Part shown: in pieces, positions 45,860 to 58,917 of the stretch | Layout: the number at the start of each line of letters is the position of its first letter | Position numbering within the stretch: position 1 is the stretch's first letter | Assembly (NCBI GenBank): GCA_017165825.1 | Contig: CM029370.1 | Coordinates: 23,436,673 to 23,500,672, forward strand | Reading direction: 5' to 3' | From: Hepsetus odoe | Taxonomy: Eukaryota; Chordata; Actinopteri; Characiformes; Hepsetidae | Length of the DNA: 64,000 nucleotides | Translations under genes and position numbers: made by a program | Notes under the pieces: model-generated | What the model saw: only the letters and a program-made list of their open reading frames with translations | Database searches by the model: none | What the model was told of the DNA's origin: nothing

Positions 45860-48800
45860 AATGTTTTTGCTTGTTTATTTGTACTGACCAGCAGTTCAGT
45901 GTGCCCAGTAGCTGGCTAGACTGCTTTTCTCCATTGATTCACTGCTAAAGTTAAGAAAAGGTTCAGATGTTCTCTGGGCTTGGGTTAATTATAGTAAATT
46001 GCATGTTATTTACTATTAGCTATTGACAGTTTTATCCTCCCCTCCAATAAAATAGTGAGCTATGATTGTTGGTGAACTATGCTTGATTCTTTTTTTCACT
46101 ACTCTAACACAACAAAGTGTGTTTCTCAAAAAGACCTCAATAATCCAATAGCAAATGGCATAAACCAGAAGCTGTTTTGTGCTTGCTATGTTTTCTCCTC
46201 TTTCTCTTCAGACACACAGAGAAGTATATTGGAGAGGTGTGACCGAGCAGATAAGGCAGCCATTACAGCTGGGCCGAGAGCCTTTGCATTCAAGACACAG
46301 CCATCCATCCAACTGTTCTCTCCGCCTCGTGTCAAGAAAATAGATTCTGCCCGTCTCCATCTCCACCGCGCCTTAATTACATAAGGCAGAAGCAGCAGCG
46401 GGCAAGCTGAAAGAAAAGTGGAAAATTGTCTTCTTAAATATTTCCCAGGAAGATTTAGTCATTGGTCAGATCTCACATCAGCCCTGGGCTTTATTCTCCA
46501 TCTGACGTGACGAGCATGTTCTCATATTGGGTAAGTCTGCCAGTCTTTATGACAGTGACTGTGTTTTGCTTATGATGCGTGAAAAGGCTACTTGCAGGGC
46601 ATCAGTGATTAATAAAGTCATGAAAATATTTGCTTCAGTTTAAGTCATCATGTCAGACATACTTCACATCAAAACAGCGCCTGACAATTAATGTTACATT
46701 TTAGGAAATCTCATTTTGGTCACTTTATCTGCTACATCCACAGCTTTGCTTGAAGACAGAACACAAGTTCTTGTAATGTATACATAGTTTACTCAACACC
46801 CAATTTGTTTGCTCAAACTCTTTCAAGAAAAAATAAGTGCTAAAATGTGCAGTCAGCCCTTCAAATTTGTTCAAATACACAATGAATGACAACACCTAAA
46901 AATGCAAAGTATACATAATAAATGAGTTAAATTATGTGGAGCAAGTTTCAATGTCATTTAAATATTCGAATAGCAAAGTAAAATAATAACCCTCTTGAAT
47001 CACTTATTATCAGCTATTATAATAGGACTTTTACTTAAAAAAAAGACTGATTAAGCACCAAACATCCAAGCTAAGAACCACTTAAGAACCTTTAACTTTT
47101 AAAGTGTAGTTTGAGTGCATTTTGGCTGGTGAGTGTGGTCTGAAAATAATACAGTTGTTAAATATGCACTGATCTTATATTCTGTACGTTTAACATTCTA
47201 CACCAGATACTGGGTTCATAGCCATCACATGACACTGATCAACCCCTTGGCATCTTCAAATTCTGATGTCAGTATGCACCCTATACAGGACCTCTGACAG
47301 CTCATCCGCTGCTTCGGCGTCGGCTGTTGCTCTGGTATGTAACAGTGATTCCCCTGCAGAATGCAGCGGTAACAGCCTGCTCAGTTTCATTCCTCTGCCT
47401 TCATGCCTTGTCAGTTTGTATGAGGCAATGGAGCTTTTGATGCAGAGGAAGTTTAGGAGCGCTTGTTGAATAATGCATGAGTCAAGTACTCACCACAGTG
47501 CGGATATGGATAGAATGGGCTTTCTTGTTGTGTTTCGTGGCACATTTTGTGCGTGGCTGCGTATAACGATTGGATGAAAACAGGTGAGAAATAGTTTGCA
47601 TTTGCACTTGCTGGCATACTTTTCGACCAATATATTCTCTATGACAAACATGTTTGTCCAGTTTTCTTTTTCTTTATCAACTTCAAGAACCGAGTGTTCA
47701 CACACTGCTTATATTTCCCATCACTTGAATGGTGATTTTGTAAAGAGATAACCAAAGTTAAGCCGTTTTCAGATTCAAAAAACTCTTTATGTTGGTATCA
47801 TTTGTCTGATTTTCTAGTGTAGCACCAAACATCATTAGTATCACCATAAAAAAGTACGGTTTCATCTCTAATCACACTCTATCTTTAGGACCACAACCAG
47901 AGCAATTTCTATTTAATTTATAGCTGGAAAGCCTGACATTAATTCCTGACACTAATCAGTTCATTCTAATGGTTCACCTTCTCTAATTGACTTACTCCAT
48001 GATAATCAAATCCAGTCTAAATTCCTGATATTTTGATTCATTTTCATTATATTTGAGGCTGAATGAGTTTCATTTTTTCTTTTGTTCCAATTGTGGATCA
48101 CATTAGTGCTTTCAGAATGAAACATGTCTGTGTCTTGGTCAATACGACACTGGCCATTTGGCTCATGTTAGGCAGTTAAATTGGAGTGACACACTGACTC
48201 TGTGTGGAAAAGAAGAGGTTAATGAAAAGTGATGGATGGCCTAAGTTCCTTGGTTTCTCCTGTACCACAATGGAGCAGTTTCATTACAGCCTTTAATTCC
48301 AGGCCACAGACAGACACTGCTGATGCTGCTGAATGTCACTTGATACTTTCTGGACCTTTTTTCTAAAAGTAAAGCTCTTCAGTTCCAAGGCAACAAAGAA
48401 TGTAATTTTCAACATACTGATCTGTCCAGTATTGGAGGACAATTTAGTCATCAACAGTGCTGAAACATTTACCTTATGGTTTCAAATTTTCTTTTGTGTA
48501 TTAATGTAAAACAGGTACTAAACTACCAAAGTCTTTGATTTGTCCAGCTCATGCATTAACGAATGACTATGCGATGTGTTAGTTGTTTTTTTTTTAAATG
48601 GATTTATCTGGAATATGAGTTGGTCATCAAAAATGTGTGGAAAAAAAGAAAACATTCATTTTAGGGGGTGCTTGCTAGCTATTTAGAAAAATATTTTGCA
48701 GCCACTATTTTCTACAACCCTTTTTAAAATTTTGTCTCAGGCCAAGTATAATTTGCACAACAAAGACTTGTTTTAATAATGTGTGCATGAATTATTTCAA

Positions 48801-49890
48801 ATTTAATGCATGGGGCAGAAAATGTGATGTGCCCAGTTAGGGACTGGAATGTTCCTTTGATGTAATTAATTTATTTTAGAACTATTTTATTACAGTTTAT
48901 TAGATCTGATATATGTCCTTTATAAGGACACAAAATTCAGAAAAAAATAAAAGCTTACATGCCCATGACAGTCAACTCACTGAGAAACAATCACAGGTAT
49001 GCACCTTAATTAAAGTCACAGCTTCATTCACATCAATATAGATGTGGAAAATAATTAAAATAATGGAGTCCTACATCTAGAGCTGGCTGGTGTAATGATA
49101 ATAATGTAGGTCATAATTGGAAAGTGGAATCTAATCAAGGTCTCAGCCATTATGTTTTGCACCCTGAAAAATCTGACCCCTAGGTTAAATAGGAATGCCA
49201 TTTTCTTGTCCCATGAAGTATCTGTACGGAAGTCAATAATTGGAAATACAATCTGACATAATTTTACCCAGTACAATTGCCATGTAGGGTAATCAAATTA
49301 ATTAAAATGTGATTTATCATTGGCTTGCAAGGTTTTCAGTCATGTTAGAATGGTAAAAATGAAAAGCACTTTGTTTAGAGATAGTATTTCTCAACAACCC
49401 ATTTGTGTGCAATAACACCTTCTGCAGCTGTATAATCAATGGTATCAAAAGTCTCTCATTAATTGAAATCCATAGTACATGCTTCGTAATTCCAGGCAAG
49501 GTTAATTGAATTAATTAATGTACCTGCCTGGGATGCAGATCATATGGCAAACAGGCTATAATGAGGTTAGGCGCAGCCGATTGTAGGTGGCTGCAGTAGT
49601 ATGCTAATCACGTTGAGGTATCTGGCCTTGTCCCTGTCTCCTCTCGCAGTGTGCTGAATGCATCACTGCAAACACTCAATGCTTGCGTTGTCATTTTTAA
49701 AAAATTGGTCATCTCATTATGGCTGCTGCTGTTTCTGCTTTGTAGTGCAGATGATACTGTTCCTAGTGAAGCAGGGCTGTGTGTTATTTTGATCCGAGTG
49801 ACGTTTTTAATATCAGAAAATGCATTGATCTTATAGGCTTTTTGGGTGATGGTTAATTTTTAAAGTAATGCCAGGACTAATCTAGGAAAA
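45860..49890. other. Noncoding stretch with possible conserved blocks
   Basis: No gene, SINE or transposon recognised over 4 kb. Bases 46190-46520 and 49440-49650 look like conserved noncoding candidates by composition and by density of TAATTA and E-box (CATATG, CAGATC-like) motifs. Confidence 0.3.
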
Positions 49891-49899
49891 TGGAGCTTT

Positions 49900-50148
49900 G
49901 GGGTAGCGGTGGCATAGTGATTAGGGACTAGGCCCCTGGATCGGAAGATCGTGGGTTCGACTCCCTTACCAGTAGTTTGTCCTGAGGTACCCTTGAGCAA
50001 GGTACCGTCCCCATCACTGCTCCCTGGACACCTTCAATAGCTGCCCCCTGCTCCACGTGTTTGTGTGTATGGGTAAAATGCAGAGGTTTAATTTCGTTGT
50101 GGTTCACTGTGTGTGTTGTGCCGTGCAAGTGAATATTCACTTTCACTT
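49900..50148 (+). mobile_element. Type A SINE, full length
   Basis: GGGGTAGCGGTGGCATAGTG, GGGTTCGACTCCC, CTGAGGTACCCTTGAGCAAG, CTTCAATAGCTGCCCCCTGC, TTTCGTTGTGGTTCACTGTG and the tail ATTCACTTTCACTT appear in the standard order. One of the best preserved copies here. Confidence 0.9.
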
Positions 50149-50990
50149 AGCATGCTAACTCTGCGCTTGTTTCCAAAAGCTAAACAGAATTCATTTTGTC
50201 ACATGACCATAAAACCGACTTAGCAATGACCATGGATTATGTTGGCTGTTCCATTTAGGACATGGCCATTCCCATTCTCAGAGCAATGTAGAAGACTAAT
50301 GTCACATCTTGGATCTGAATGTGGCCTTTTCCCCCTGCTAAGCATCGTTTTACTGAGTTTGCTACTTGAAATGCTTTTAATAAAACCTTGAGGCCATGCA
50401 GCCCATGCCCATGACCTCGTAAAATAGCTTGACAGCATAGTCAACCCATTCTAGTCCAATCAAGCCTACCACTGATACAATGCAAACAGCACAAGTGGAT
50501 GAGCCTTTTCAATGGAAAGGAGCAACCATGCATATACAGACCTTCATATGAAGAATCAGTCTCTTTGACTTGACACCCAAATGACTTGTCCATACTGGAA
50601 TCACCTTGTGAGGCAATGACCTCGATCATGGATACTGCTAATTTAATAACTCCTATATAAACTGCTTCAAATGGATTGACAAAAATGTATAGCTGTAACA
50701 TCTTGTCCCTACTGTGGCCTGTGTCTTATTTCATGCACCTTCTGTTGTTTGTATTGGTCCTTGTTATTTAACCTTCTTAGTCCTGACTCCTAGTCAATGT
50801 TCTCACCTGTGTCTAGTCCAGTCTGTGACCCCTCTTATCCCAGTCTTGTTATATGTATAAGTACCTCTACGTGTCTATTGGTCAGGACTCTGTCTGCACC
50901 CACAAAATGAACTAAAGAGCAATATGTTTATTAGATCATTATTATTCATGTTTTACTTCATTGTGGCACAATATTTTACTTACTTTACTT
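50149..50990. other. Noncoding interval between two SINEs
   Basis: No gene recognised. Stop codons in all frames and no repeat family identified. Confidence 0.4.
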
Positions 50991-50991
50991 G

Positions 50992-51208
50992 CAGGATCAG
51001 AAGGTTCAAATCTCAGGCCAGTAGGTTGCCCTGAGGTAGCCCTGAGGTACAGGTACCGTCCCCATCACTGCTCCCCATCTCAGCTTTCAATAGCTGCCCC
51101 CTGCTGTGCATGTGTGTGTTTGTGTGTATGGGTAAAATGCAGAGGTTGAATTGTGTTGTGTCTCACTGTGTGCTGTGCCGACAAGAATAGTCACTTTCAC
51201 TTCACCTA
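50992..51208 (+). mobile_element. Type A SINE, head-truncated
   Basis: It begins CAGGATCAGAAGGTTCAAAT and continues GTAGGTTGCCCTGAGGTAGC with a small internal duplication (CCTGAGGTA twice), ending TAGTCACTTTCACTTCAC. The first part of the tRNA-like head is absent. Confidence 0.85.
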
Positions 51209-51389
51209 GTAACTGTGTGCAATAAGCACTTGGTGGGTGAGTGGAACCAGGAATCTGATGATAACTATGAATTAAATAGAGTTCCTTTATTGAGGCTGGG
51301 AGAATGTTGCAGTAGGACACAAATCTCTGATTATGAGAAACAAAATTGCCTGATCTGACCAAATAAAGACTGATTTATTCAGCCACAAT

Positions 51390-51720
51390 TCAATATGGCG
51401 TGTGGATGGGAAACCAGTGCTCAGGATCTCAAGCTGGGGCAAAGGTTTTCATTTCAACAAGACAATGATAAAAATCATTCCACCACAAAAACAATGGCGT
51501 GATTCCCTTGAAAACTCCTGTGATTGTCCTGTAGTTGCACTGGAAGACCTGAACCCAATACACTCCATTCTGGCGAGACCTGAAAATTGAGTTAGTGTTC
51601 CTCATCTAACCTGGTTAAAGCTTGTATGATTCAACAAGAAGAATGGGAGAAACTTCCAAAAGAAAGGTTTTCCAAGCTTGCAGGAACATTCCCAAGCAAT
51701 GTCGTCCCAAGAGGTTTCCC
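51390..51720 (+). pseudogene. Decayed Tc1/mariner transposase fragment
   Basis: Plus-strand fragments across frames read FNKTMIK (compare FQQDNDPKH), CCAVVALEDLNP-like (compare SPDLNPIENLW) and QQEEWEKLPKERFSKLAG (compare EEWxKIPxxxCxKLV). Order and spacing match the C-terminal half of a Tc1 transposase broken by stops and frameshifts. No terminal repeats found. Confidence 0.55.
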
Positions 51721-51849
51721 CTTATTCAGTTTCTCAGGATTCACTTTACAGATTTCTTGTGTATTATTTCTACATTTTGTAGGAAAGATAGTAGGAGGAG
51801 GATGTCTTTACTGTTACATTTCATTTCTCAGCAGTGATAAAACTCTCAC

Positions 51850-54800
51850 AGAACCCAATGATATATCCAATATTTTAATCATATGATTTAAGTCATGTGA
51901 TAAGTTGTTTGCTGACTTGTGCTGTAATCTTACATTACATTACTCTGCATTTTGAACTGCCCTCAGAGCATGCTTACTTGAAATGTATATTAGTTGTGAT
52001 ACAAGTTAATGTTTTTCATTGGTGCTGCAATCGATATGTAATTTGTCAAATACTGGTAAACCAGTCTCCTCCCAGCCACCAGAAACTCTCACTCAGTCAG
52101 CTCACCAAAGTTGGCAACCCTGCGAAAGTCACTTCAAACAAAACATTCACATCAAACCGTGCCCAGATTCCTGTGAAACCAATGTAAGGCCTCCAGAGCA
52201 CAGCGAGCTATTATTCTCACATTAAAAAGCCTGATTACTGTTCAGGTTCTGACATTCTGGCAGCATTTATTTGTGCCTTTTCATGGCCGTTTATCTTTTC
52301 AGCACACAAAGACGGCAAACAATCACTATTCTACTTGGGGAGAATAAATACATAATTAGAGGAATTCATGTGCTGAGGCAAACATTTGATTTTAAGAGAT
52401 GATTGGAATTGTGATGAAGCGTGTACAGAAAAAAGAAAGAAAGCCTCCTTTGTGGCTACCTTCCTGCAGACAGTCTGAAAAGAAGCAGTGAGTTCAGAGA
52501 ATCTGTGAATGCAGGTTGTGGCTCACTTAATGATAACATGCATTTTTCCTTAAAGATATGAGATTCTTAGTAACACTATGAAGAGTAGCAGCCCCCGTGC
52601 ATCTCTACTGCCGTTTTATGGCACAATCCATTGCATCACACAGGAGGCTGTTCATTCATCCCGCACTTTTTCAGAAAGCATTTAATTGATCTCTTTGCAT
52701 TAATTTCTATGAGAAAAAACATGGCAGCTTTGGCTTAATTAGATGCTGGAAGGTGTGGAATGGAGGAACAGGCATATGATCCTCATTTATTGAGGGGGCA
52801 GTAATTAACAGCGTGCTCTTTAAATAGCTTGCAGTCTTTTCCTATGTTTGCAGGGTATCTTTGAATATTCATGAATTATAATCTGAAGCAGAGTTTGTGG
52901 GATTTGCAGACTCCCGGCTGCTTGAGCTCATTATAATTCAGGCCACACATTGCCATGCAGGCGAACCCTCCCTTTAAGGAAAACTTAAGTGTTAGTGTAA
53001 ACATTTACACAAGTGCAAAAAAGGAGAGAGAGAGCTGCACAGTATGTGTGCATGTGTGATACACTGATGTGATGCAGGCAGCCACCACCATTCGGAATGC
53101 AAAAGTTAATGGCAGTCATGTTCTATCAAGCAGCTGCAAACAGTGATGTGGGCTTCCAGTCCGAATGCACACTTAGGCACCATATGGCTTAGATGTTGAT
53201 TTTAAGCAGTGCAATGCAATGTCAGTTTAATTTAGGCCTGAGTAACTGCAGTTTTAAATCAACACAACAAACGTTCAGAACAGCGAATCATTTCTCTACA
53301 TTTTTCAACTGGGCTGAAATTCAAGACGGGGGAGTGAGTTCAGCTGTATTTCTTTAAATTCATTAATTTCATCAGTTGACTGTAATTGCTTTTTAAAAAT
53401 CAAGCATACGGTACACTATGTACATTGCATACATTACACTTATAAAAATATTCAAAAGTTCTTTGAAGTGAATTTTTTGTGATCAGTTATTATTTCTCAT
53501 CATTTAGATGAACTTTCTTTAAAGAGTATATTTCTTCAGTTTTTGCATTTTATATTTGCTGCAAATGTTTGTGGGCTTAAATGAACAATAATTAAACTGG
53601 ACGTAAAGGAGATTGGAGTGGAGTGGAGTTGTTTTTGTCACTGTGCCTTTAAATAAATAAGCTTTTTGCTTTTCCCAAAAGAGGATTCCCTCTATCGTGT
53701 CATTCACAATTCAGAAAGCAGTCCAGGTCTGAAAAACCTCATTAGAAATAGTGAAATTAAGATATATGTAGTCTGAGTAAGTAGACATATCTGTGATATA
53801 AATTCACATTTACATGATATGGTTGCTGTAAGTTAATACTCAAAACATGTGTTGTGAGTCAATAAACTCATTTTTTTTTCCTTAAAAGATGTAAATTTGG
53901 ATGCTTCTTTAGGAAACTATAGGTGGTTGCTTCACTGCATCATTCCACACATTTTCCAACACTTTATAGCTTTTTTTTAAGAGTTTATATTTTCTAAACA
54001 CTGTGAACAGCAGGATTTCAAGAAGCTGACTTTGTTAAATGTTTAAGACACATCATCTGCAGGACTCCGTAACTGTTTTCAGCACGTTGACCAAAGGAAT
54101 TCATAACTTTCCAGGAATAAAGACAATTCCCTTTGTAAAACCTTGCCTGTGTCTGACTCTAAATTCGGCACTATTCTTGTTCTCTGTGTTGGAGTTTGTC
54201 TCCACTGCATTCGTAAGCTGAGCTGGGCTACAGTGAAGCCCATTAGTGATAGGGGGTTCGACGTAGAAGGAAACTGAGCTGAGGAGCACCAATAAGACCA
54301 AACAGCACGCCAGCGTGCTGGAACAATCCGTGTCTAATCAAATCAACACCAGGACTCATATGGGCCTCTACCGCTGCCCTCACCTTGAGTTTATTTAACG
54401 GCTTTAACCATTTTACTCAGCGAGAGAGAGTGTGGGTAAGAGACTGCTGGATACTAAACTTTATGAATGAAGAATGAAAGACAGAAATGAAAAACATTTT
54501 GTGAAGTTTGGGATGGATGATTGCTATCACTTTCAAAGCCACTGCCTTTGGCAAGGTTTCCCATTCTGAATGGGAAAAGAATCTAAAGAAGCACAAAGAA
54601 GCCCACTGATTGCTACATTTTCTGTCTGTGAGATGTGAACTGATGTCCCTGTCTTGTATAAGTGGTACTGTGTGAGTAATGGGGCATGTAATTCCCTCAT
54701 GTGACAGTAAAGGGGTCAGACAACTCAGTCCTATTCTTAGGGCTACGGCTCCAGCCTTCGCCCACCCCATCTTCCTCTTCCCTAATCGGAACAAGCTAAA

Positions 54801-55225
54801 TCACTGTGGATTGTAGGCATTCGTTCACAGTTCAAAGCCATTTGCAGCTATTGTATCGCTGGAAAAAATATTACAAGCCACTAATATTACTGCTAATAAA
54901 GCGTATTGTAATTAATATAATTATTTATCATTTTTATTTTAGCAGTACAAGCAAAGATATTGTGTGGAACTGAGGTTACTATTTAACTCAAAACAAATTA
55001 CAAAATTACATTTAATTAACAGGTGGTGATACCAGGGATGCATATGATACAGTAGAGTGGATTCCAAGATCTGATCGAATATGTGTTTTCCTTTGCAGTC
55101 TTTGCAGTGCAGTGCAAGAGCAGTACAGGCTCCTGAGTACTGACACATGCATACTATGCATAATTGAGGACAATGGAAAATTTGGTTTACCCTTCCATTG
55201 CACACACACACACACACACACACAC

Positions 55226-55266
<41 letters not shown>

Positions 55267-56850
55267 AAGAGAGAGAGAGCCATTGTGGAATAGCCTGTAG
55301 GAATGAATGTGTTAAAGATAAACATTTACATTAGTAGGTATTACATATAGATATATATCACTGAGATATCACTGACACAGCCAGGTCTCCCCTAACATTC
55401 CGAGTATCTCTCTTCTTCATTGGTCTTCTTCAAAGTCAACTTGCACTTCAGTCTTGAATTCAAGCAATCTGCACAAATTGTCTTTGAGATGTAATAGTCA
55501 CTTCACTGTATCATTCCTCTCAATGCATATTTTAGATGAAGTTTTCAACTTCACTTCTGTGGTTGCTAGGCAATCATGGGGTGAAAGAATGGCTCTGAAG
55601 TTTTTTCACTCTAGTAGCTCGTACCAGTTTTAGGATATCTTGAGGAGAAACTAAATAAATATCCTAAGCATGCTATGAAAATATCATGAAAAGGCAGTAC
55701 TTAAGAAATGTGTGAAATTGGTTATCAATGCATTTTACAGTCTTTTAATGGTAATACCTGTTTAAGCATTTTCAGTGTCACTCCCCTCATCCTCATCGTT
55801 TTTTTCAGGCTCGTCCAGATCCTTACTCTTTCTCCTTGCAGTTCATTTTCTTTCTGATGACTAAATTTCAATTAATCCTCACTGCATTAAGTGAGAGAGA
55901 CATTTTTTACCCTCATCTTCTTCAAAGAGCTACTAAATAATGTCTTGCTTGTTCTCTAAATGGAAATTATAGTAGACTGTATAATTTAACAGAATGAATT
56001 TCATTATAACAGTCAATTATTATCAAAGTTATTAAGGTTAAAGAACAGAGGTCAAAAATAACACTATATTAACCTCAATACACAATACCAGAAAATGTCA
56101 TGGTGGGAATTGATAATGGGTTGATTTAAAGCAGTGTTTGCATCTTAACAATTTTATATTAAGTAATAAAAACTTCACTGACCTATTATTGTAAATCCAA
56201 ATTTCCCAATTTGTTAAACTTTCAGATCGATTATGTGGTGAGAGACAAGATGATCCACCTGAAAAACATTGAGAGGGGATTCGACGGCCTCCTTAGAGTT
56301 ATGTGGCGAATTAAAAATAATGCTATTGGTCTTCTTTGTGTTCCATCAAACATGCGGACATATTGTATGAGTGTAAAAAGCCCAAGAAGGTGTTACCAAG
56401 AAGCAACACTGTGTCAAAGACATCATATCTAGTATCAGCATCAAGGAAAGGGTTTCATTAGAAGCTGTATGACTAATGCAGTGTGATTAATAATTTACTG
56501 TAACCTGCACTGATGAAATAAAGTTTTAGATTTTGTAACACCGAACCCTGAAGCAAGCCTGTCAGAACAGCATACTTTTAAATTATTCATGCTAAAATAT
56601 TATGGAACTTGTTGTTGTAGTGCACATGTAGACAGGAAAATGAAAATAAAGCCTCAGACATGTTATCCTGCATAACAATTATATTAGGCCTAAAAATAAC
56701 CAGTTTCTTGAAGAGATAAACAGGCCTGTGATCATGTCAAACCATATCTACCCTGTATACCTGATGTCCTGTGTCTGATATCTGACATCTGTCCTTGAGA
56801 GACTTTTAACATTTGGTCACTTTGTTCACTCATCAATCATACCTGTGTAT
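51850..56850. other. Mostly single-copy noncoding region
   Basis: No gene recognised. Contents: a compound (CA)n(GA)n microsatellite at 55200-55280 and possible conserved noncoding sequence at 52480-52990. The rest is AT-rich. Confidence 0.45.
55200..55280. repeat. (CA)n(GA)n compound microsatellite
   Basis: (CA)13 followed by GTA and a GA/GAAA run. It generates spurious frames on both strands. Confidence 0.95.
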
Positions 56851-56856
56851 GACCTG

Positions 56857-57252
56857 AGTGAAAGTGAAAGTGACAACCCTTGTCTTTGCGAGGTCACAGC
56901 ACACAGTGAACCACAACGAAAGTGGGCAGCTGTTGGGGTGGCGGTGGTCCAGTGGTAGGATGCTTGCCTATGGACCTATGGCTCAAGAGGTCCCAGGTTT
57001 GAATCCCACCTCTAGCACTACCACCACTGGGTCCCTGAGCAAGACCCTTAACACTGTCCCTGTAATTAGGACATGGAAGTCGCTCTGGATAAGAGCGTCT
57101 GCTAAATTCTGTAAATGTAAATGTATTGAAAGGGGGAGCAGTGATGGGGACGGTTGCTCATTGGTACCTCAGGGCAACCTACTGGTGAGGGAATTGAACC
57201 CACAAACTTCTGATGCGGGGGCAACTCCCTAACCACTAGGCCACCGCTGCCC
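56857..57252 (-). mobile_element. Type A SINE split by a type B SINE
   Basis: The two halves are 56857-56935 (GTGAAAGTGAAAGTGACAAC to GTGGGCAGCTGTTG) and 57126-57252 (TTGAAAGGGGGAGCAGTGAT to GGCCACCGCTGCCC). Joined, they restore the type A order GGCAGCT.TTGAAAG..GGGAGCAGTGATGGG. The interrupting type B copy lies at 56936-57125. Confidence 0.87.
56936..57125 (+). mobile_element. Type B SINE nested in a type A SINE
   Basis: The head is GGGTGGCGGTGGTCCAGTGG with B box GGTTTGAATCCC. The tail is AGTCGCTCTGGATAAGAGCG then TGTAAATGTAAATGTA. TTG on both sides (56933-56935 and 57126-57128) may be a short target duplication. It shows that type B was active after this type A copy arrived. Confidence 0.87.
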
Positions 57253-57254
57253 AC

Positions 57255-57690
57255 TGAGGCTTTGAGGCATCCGGAAAAAAGATAGTCCATCACTCCTGTG
57301 TGGAGTTGCTTCTCAGCCAAGAGAGTGGGCTCACTCACAATTTTGGCGAACAGCACAGCCATGAATAGTGTGGTACCAAAACATCTTCTGAGAGCAACTT
57401 TTCCCATCCAAGAACAGTTTGGTGAAGGCCTTTTCCAGCATGATGGAGCACCGTACCAAAAGCCAAAGCTGATAACTTAGTGGCTCAGAGAACAAAACAT
57501 TTTGGGTCCATGGCCAGGAATCTCCCCAAATCTTAATTTTGAGAACTTGAGAACTTGTGGTCAAACTTTTAGAGGCAGGTGGACAAACAAAAACCCAAAA
57601 ATCCTGACAAACTCCAAGCATTGATTATGCAAGAATGGACTGGCATCAGTCAGGATCTGGCCCAAAAGTTGATTGACAGCATGCACGAAT
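57255..57690 (+). pseudogene. Decayed Tc1/mariner transposase C-terminal fragment
   Basis: Readable pieces in order are AMNSVVPKHLLRATFPIQEQ, then FQHDGAPYQKPKLIT, LREQN..LGPWPGISPNLN, QVDKQKPKNPDKLQALIMQE and QDLAQKLIDSMHECL. Known Tc1-like transposases have FQQDGAPCHKAKLI, LGPWPGNSPDLNPIENLW and DKLQALIMQEWA in this order. The Asp of SPDLN is changed to Asn, and stops and frameshifts break the frame. It lies directly after the nested SINEs. Confidence 0.8.
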
Positions 57691-57853
57691 GTCTTTGTAC
57701 TGTGGGAGGAAACTAGAGCTCTTGGAGGAAACACATGCAGACACATGCAAACTACACACCGAAAGGACTTAGACCGCCCCATCTGGGAATGAAACCCAGG
57801 ACCTTCTCATTGTGAGGCAACAGCACGACCCATTGCACCACCATGCCACCCCT
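57690..57853 (-). mobile_element. L2/CR1-like LINE 3'-tail fragment
   Basis: The plus strand TGTGGGAGGAAACTAGAGCT, ACATGCAAACTACACACCGA, TGAAACCCAGGACCTTCTCA and CATTGCACCACCATGCCACC is the reverse of the standard fish LINE tail. Confidence 0.78.
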
Positions 57854-57859
57854 TAACTG

Positions 57860-58850
57860 AAACCTACTAAAATAATTATCTTTACAATAACTAAATTAGA
57901 ATTGCAATGGAAAATATGGATCTATTACTTTTAAATGAGGTGTGCCATGATCTTTTGTAGTTTTTTAGTCTTGGTACCTCTTAGCGTTTCATCTTAATGC
58001 TGCTGAGCTGCCAATCTCTCCCTTGCCTTGCTCATTAGAGGTCTGAACCCCTGTTTGTTTAATGGCTCTTACTCAACAAAACACAGGTCAGAGAGCCTGG
58101 AATAACATAAATGATGCACTCTGTATCTGAAACTGACATACTACATCATGCAGGTATGACCCAATAGCAGGAAAGCTCTCAGTAGACCCATGAGCAAGGT
58201 ATAAGACTGATTGTGGAGATAAATACAGTCAAACCTGATGAATATAAAATGCACTGGTGAAATTTTGTATGGTCATTTTAACTGTGCAAAAAGGACCGAA
58301 AAGAGCCTAAAAATAAACAAACCAAACAAAGATGTCTCTCACACTGAAGGAGGGAGTCTGTTGCTGGTAATGAACAGTGCTCAAAGTTCAAACTGTTTTC
58401 CGTCTGTCTGAACACCATGCGTAGACTCAGCTCATTGAGCTCCTGCTAGGGTCTGCAAATCCCCACAGCTCACACAGTGCTTGCCATGATTAAACTCACA
58501 CACTCTTTTACACACTCACTCTCTAGGAAGAGAAAGGCGATGACGGAAAGTAACACTTGCTCATACATTTATCACATCGATTGGTACACTTCCCTAACTA
58601 GTTCCTCACAACAGCTACATGCTTAAATCAGCAGGAGTGAATTTGAAAGAAAAGAACATTAAGTTCAATTAAACACTGTAGGAGTAAATGTAATCCTGAA
58701 TTAATGTCATTCTGCTTTTCCTGTGACTGGACCTGCTGTGTTGATTAATATGAGTGCATGATTTTATGAGCATGAACACGACCCCAAGAGCCTTTGTTTA
58801 ATGTGACAAAATGAGTGATTGTTCTGTTGGATACAGTAAAAAATGTTCAA
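57860..58850. other. Noncoding interval, nothing recognised
   Basis: AT-rich single-copy-looking sequence with no gene or named repeat. Confidence 0.4.
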
Positions 58851-58855
58851 ATACA

Positions 58856-58917
58856 TACACTGTGTGCTGTGCTGTGACCTCGCAATGATGAGAACAGTCA
58901 CTTTCACTTTCACTTCC
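58856..58917 (+). mobile_element. Type A SINE tail fragment
   Basis: ACACTGTGTGCTGTGCTGTG then ACAGTCACTTTCACTTTCAC. Only the last 60 nt of the family are present, beside the LINE end. Confidence 0.75.

Noticed and set aside
47266..47469. Small plus-strand frame starting MSVCTLYRTSDSSS
   Set aside because: No family resemblance, no splice or promoter context; consistent with chance.
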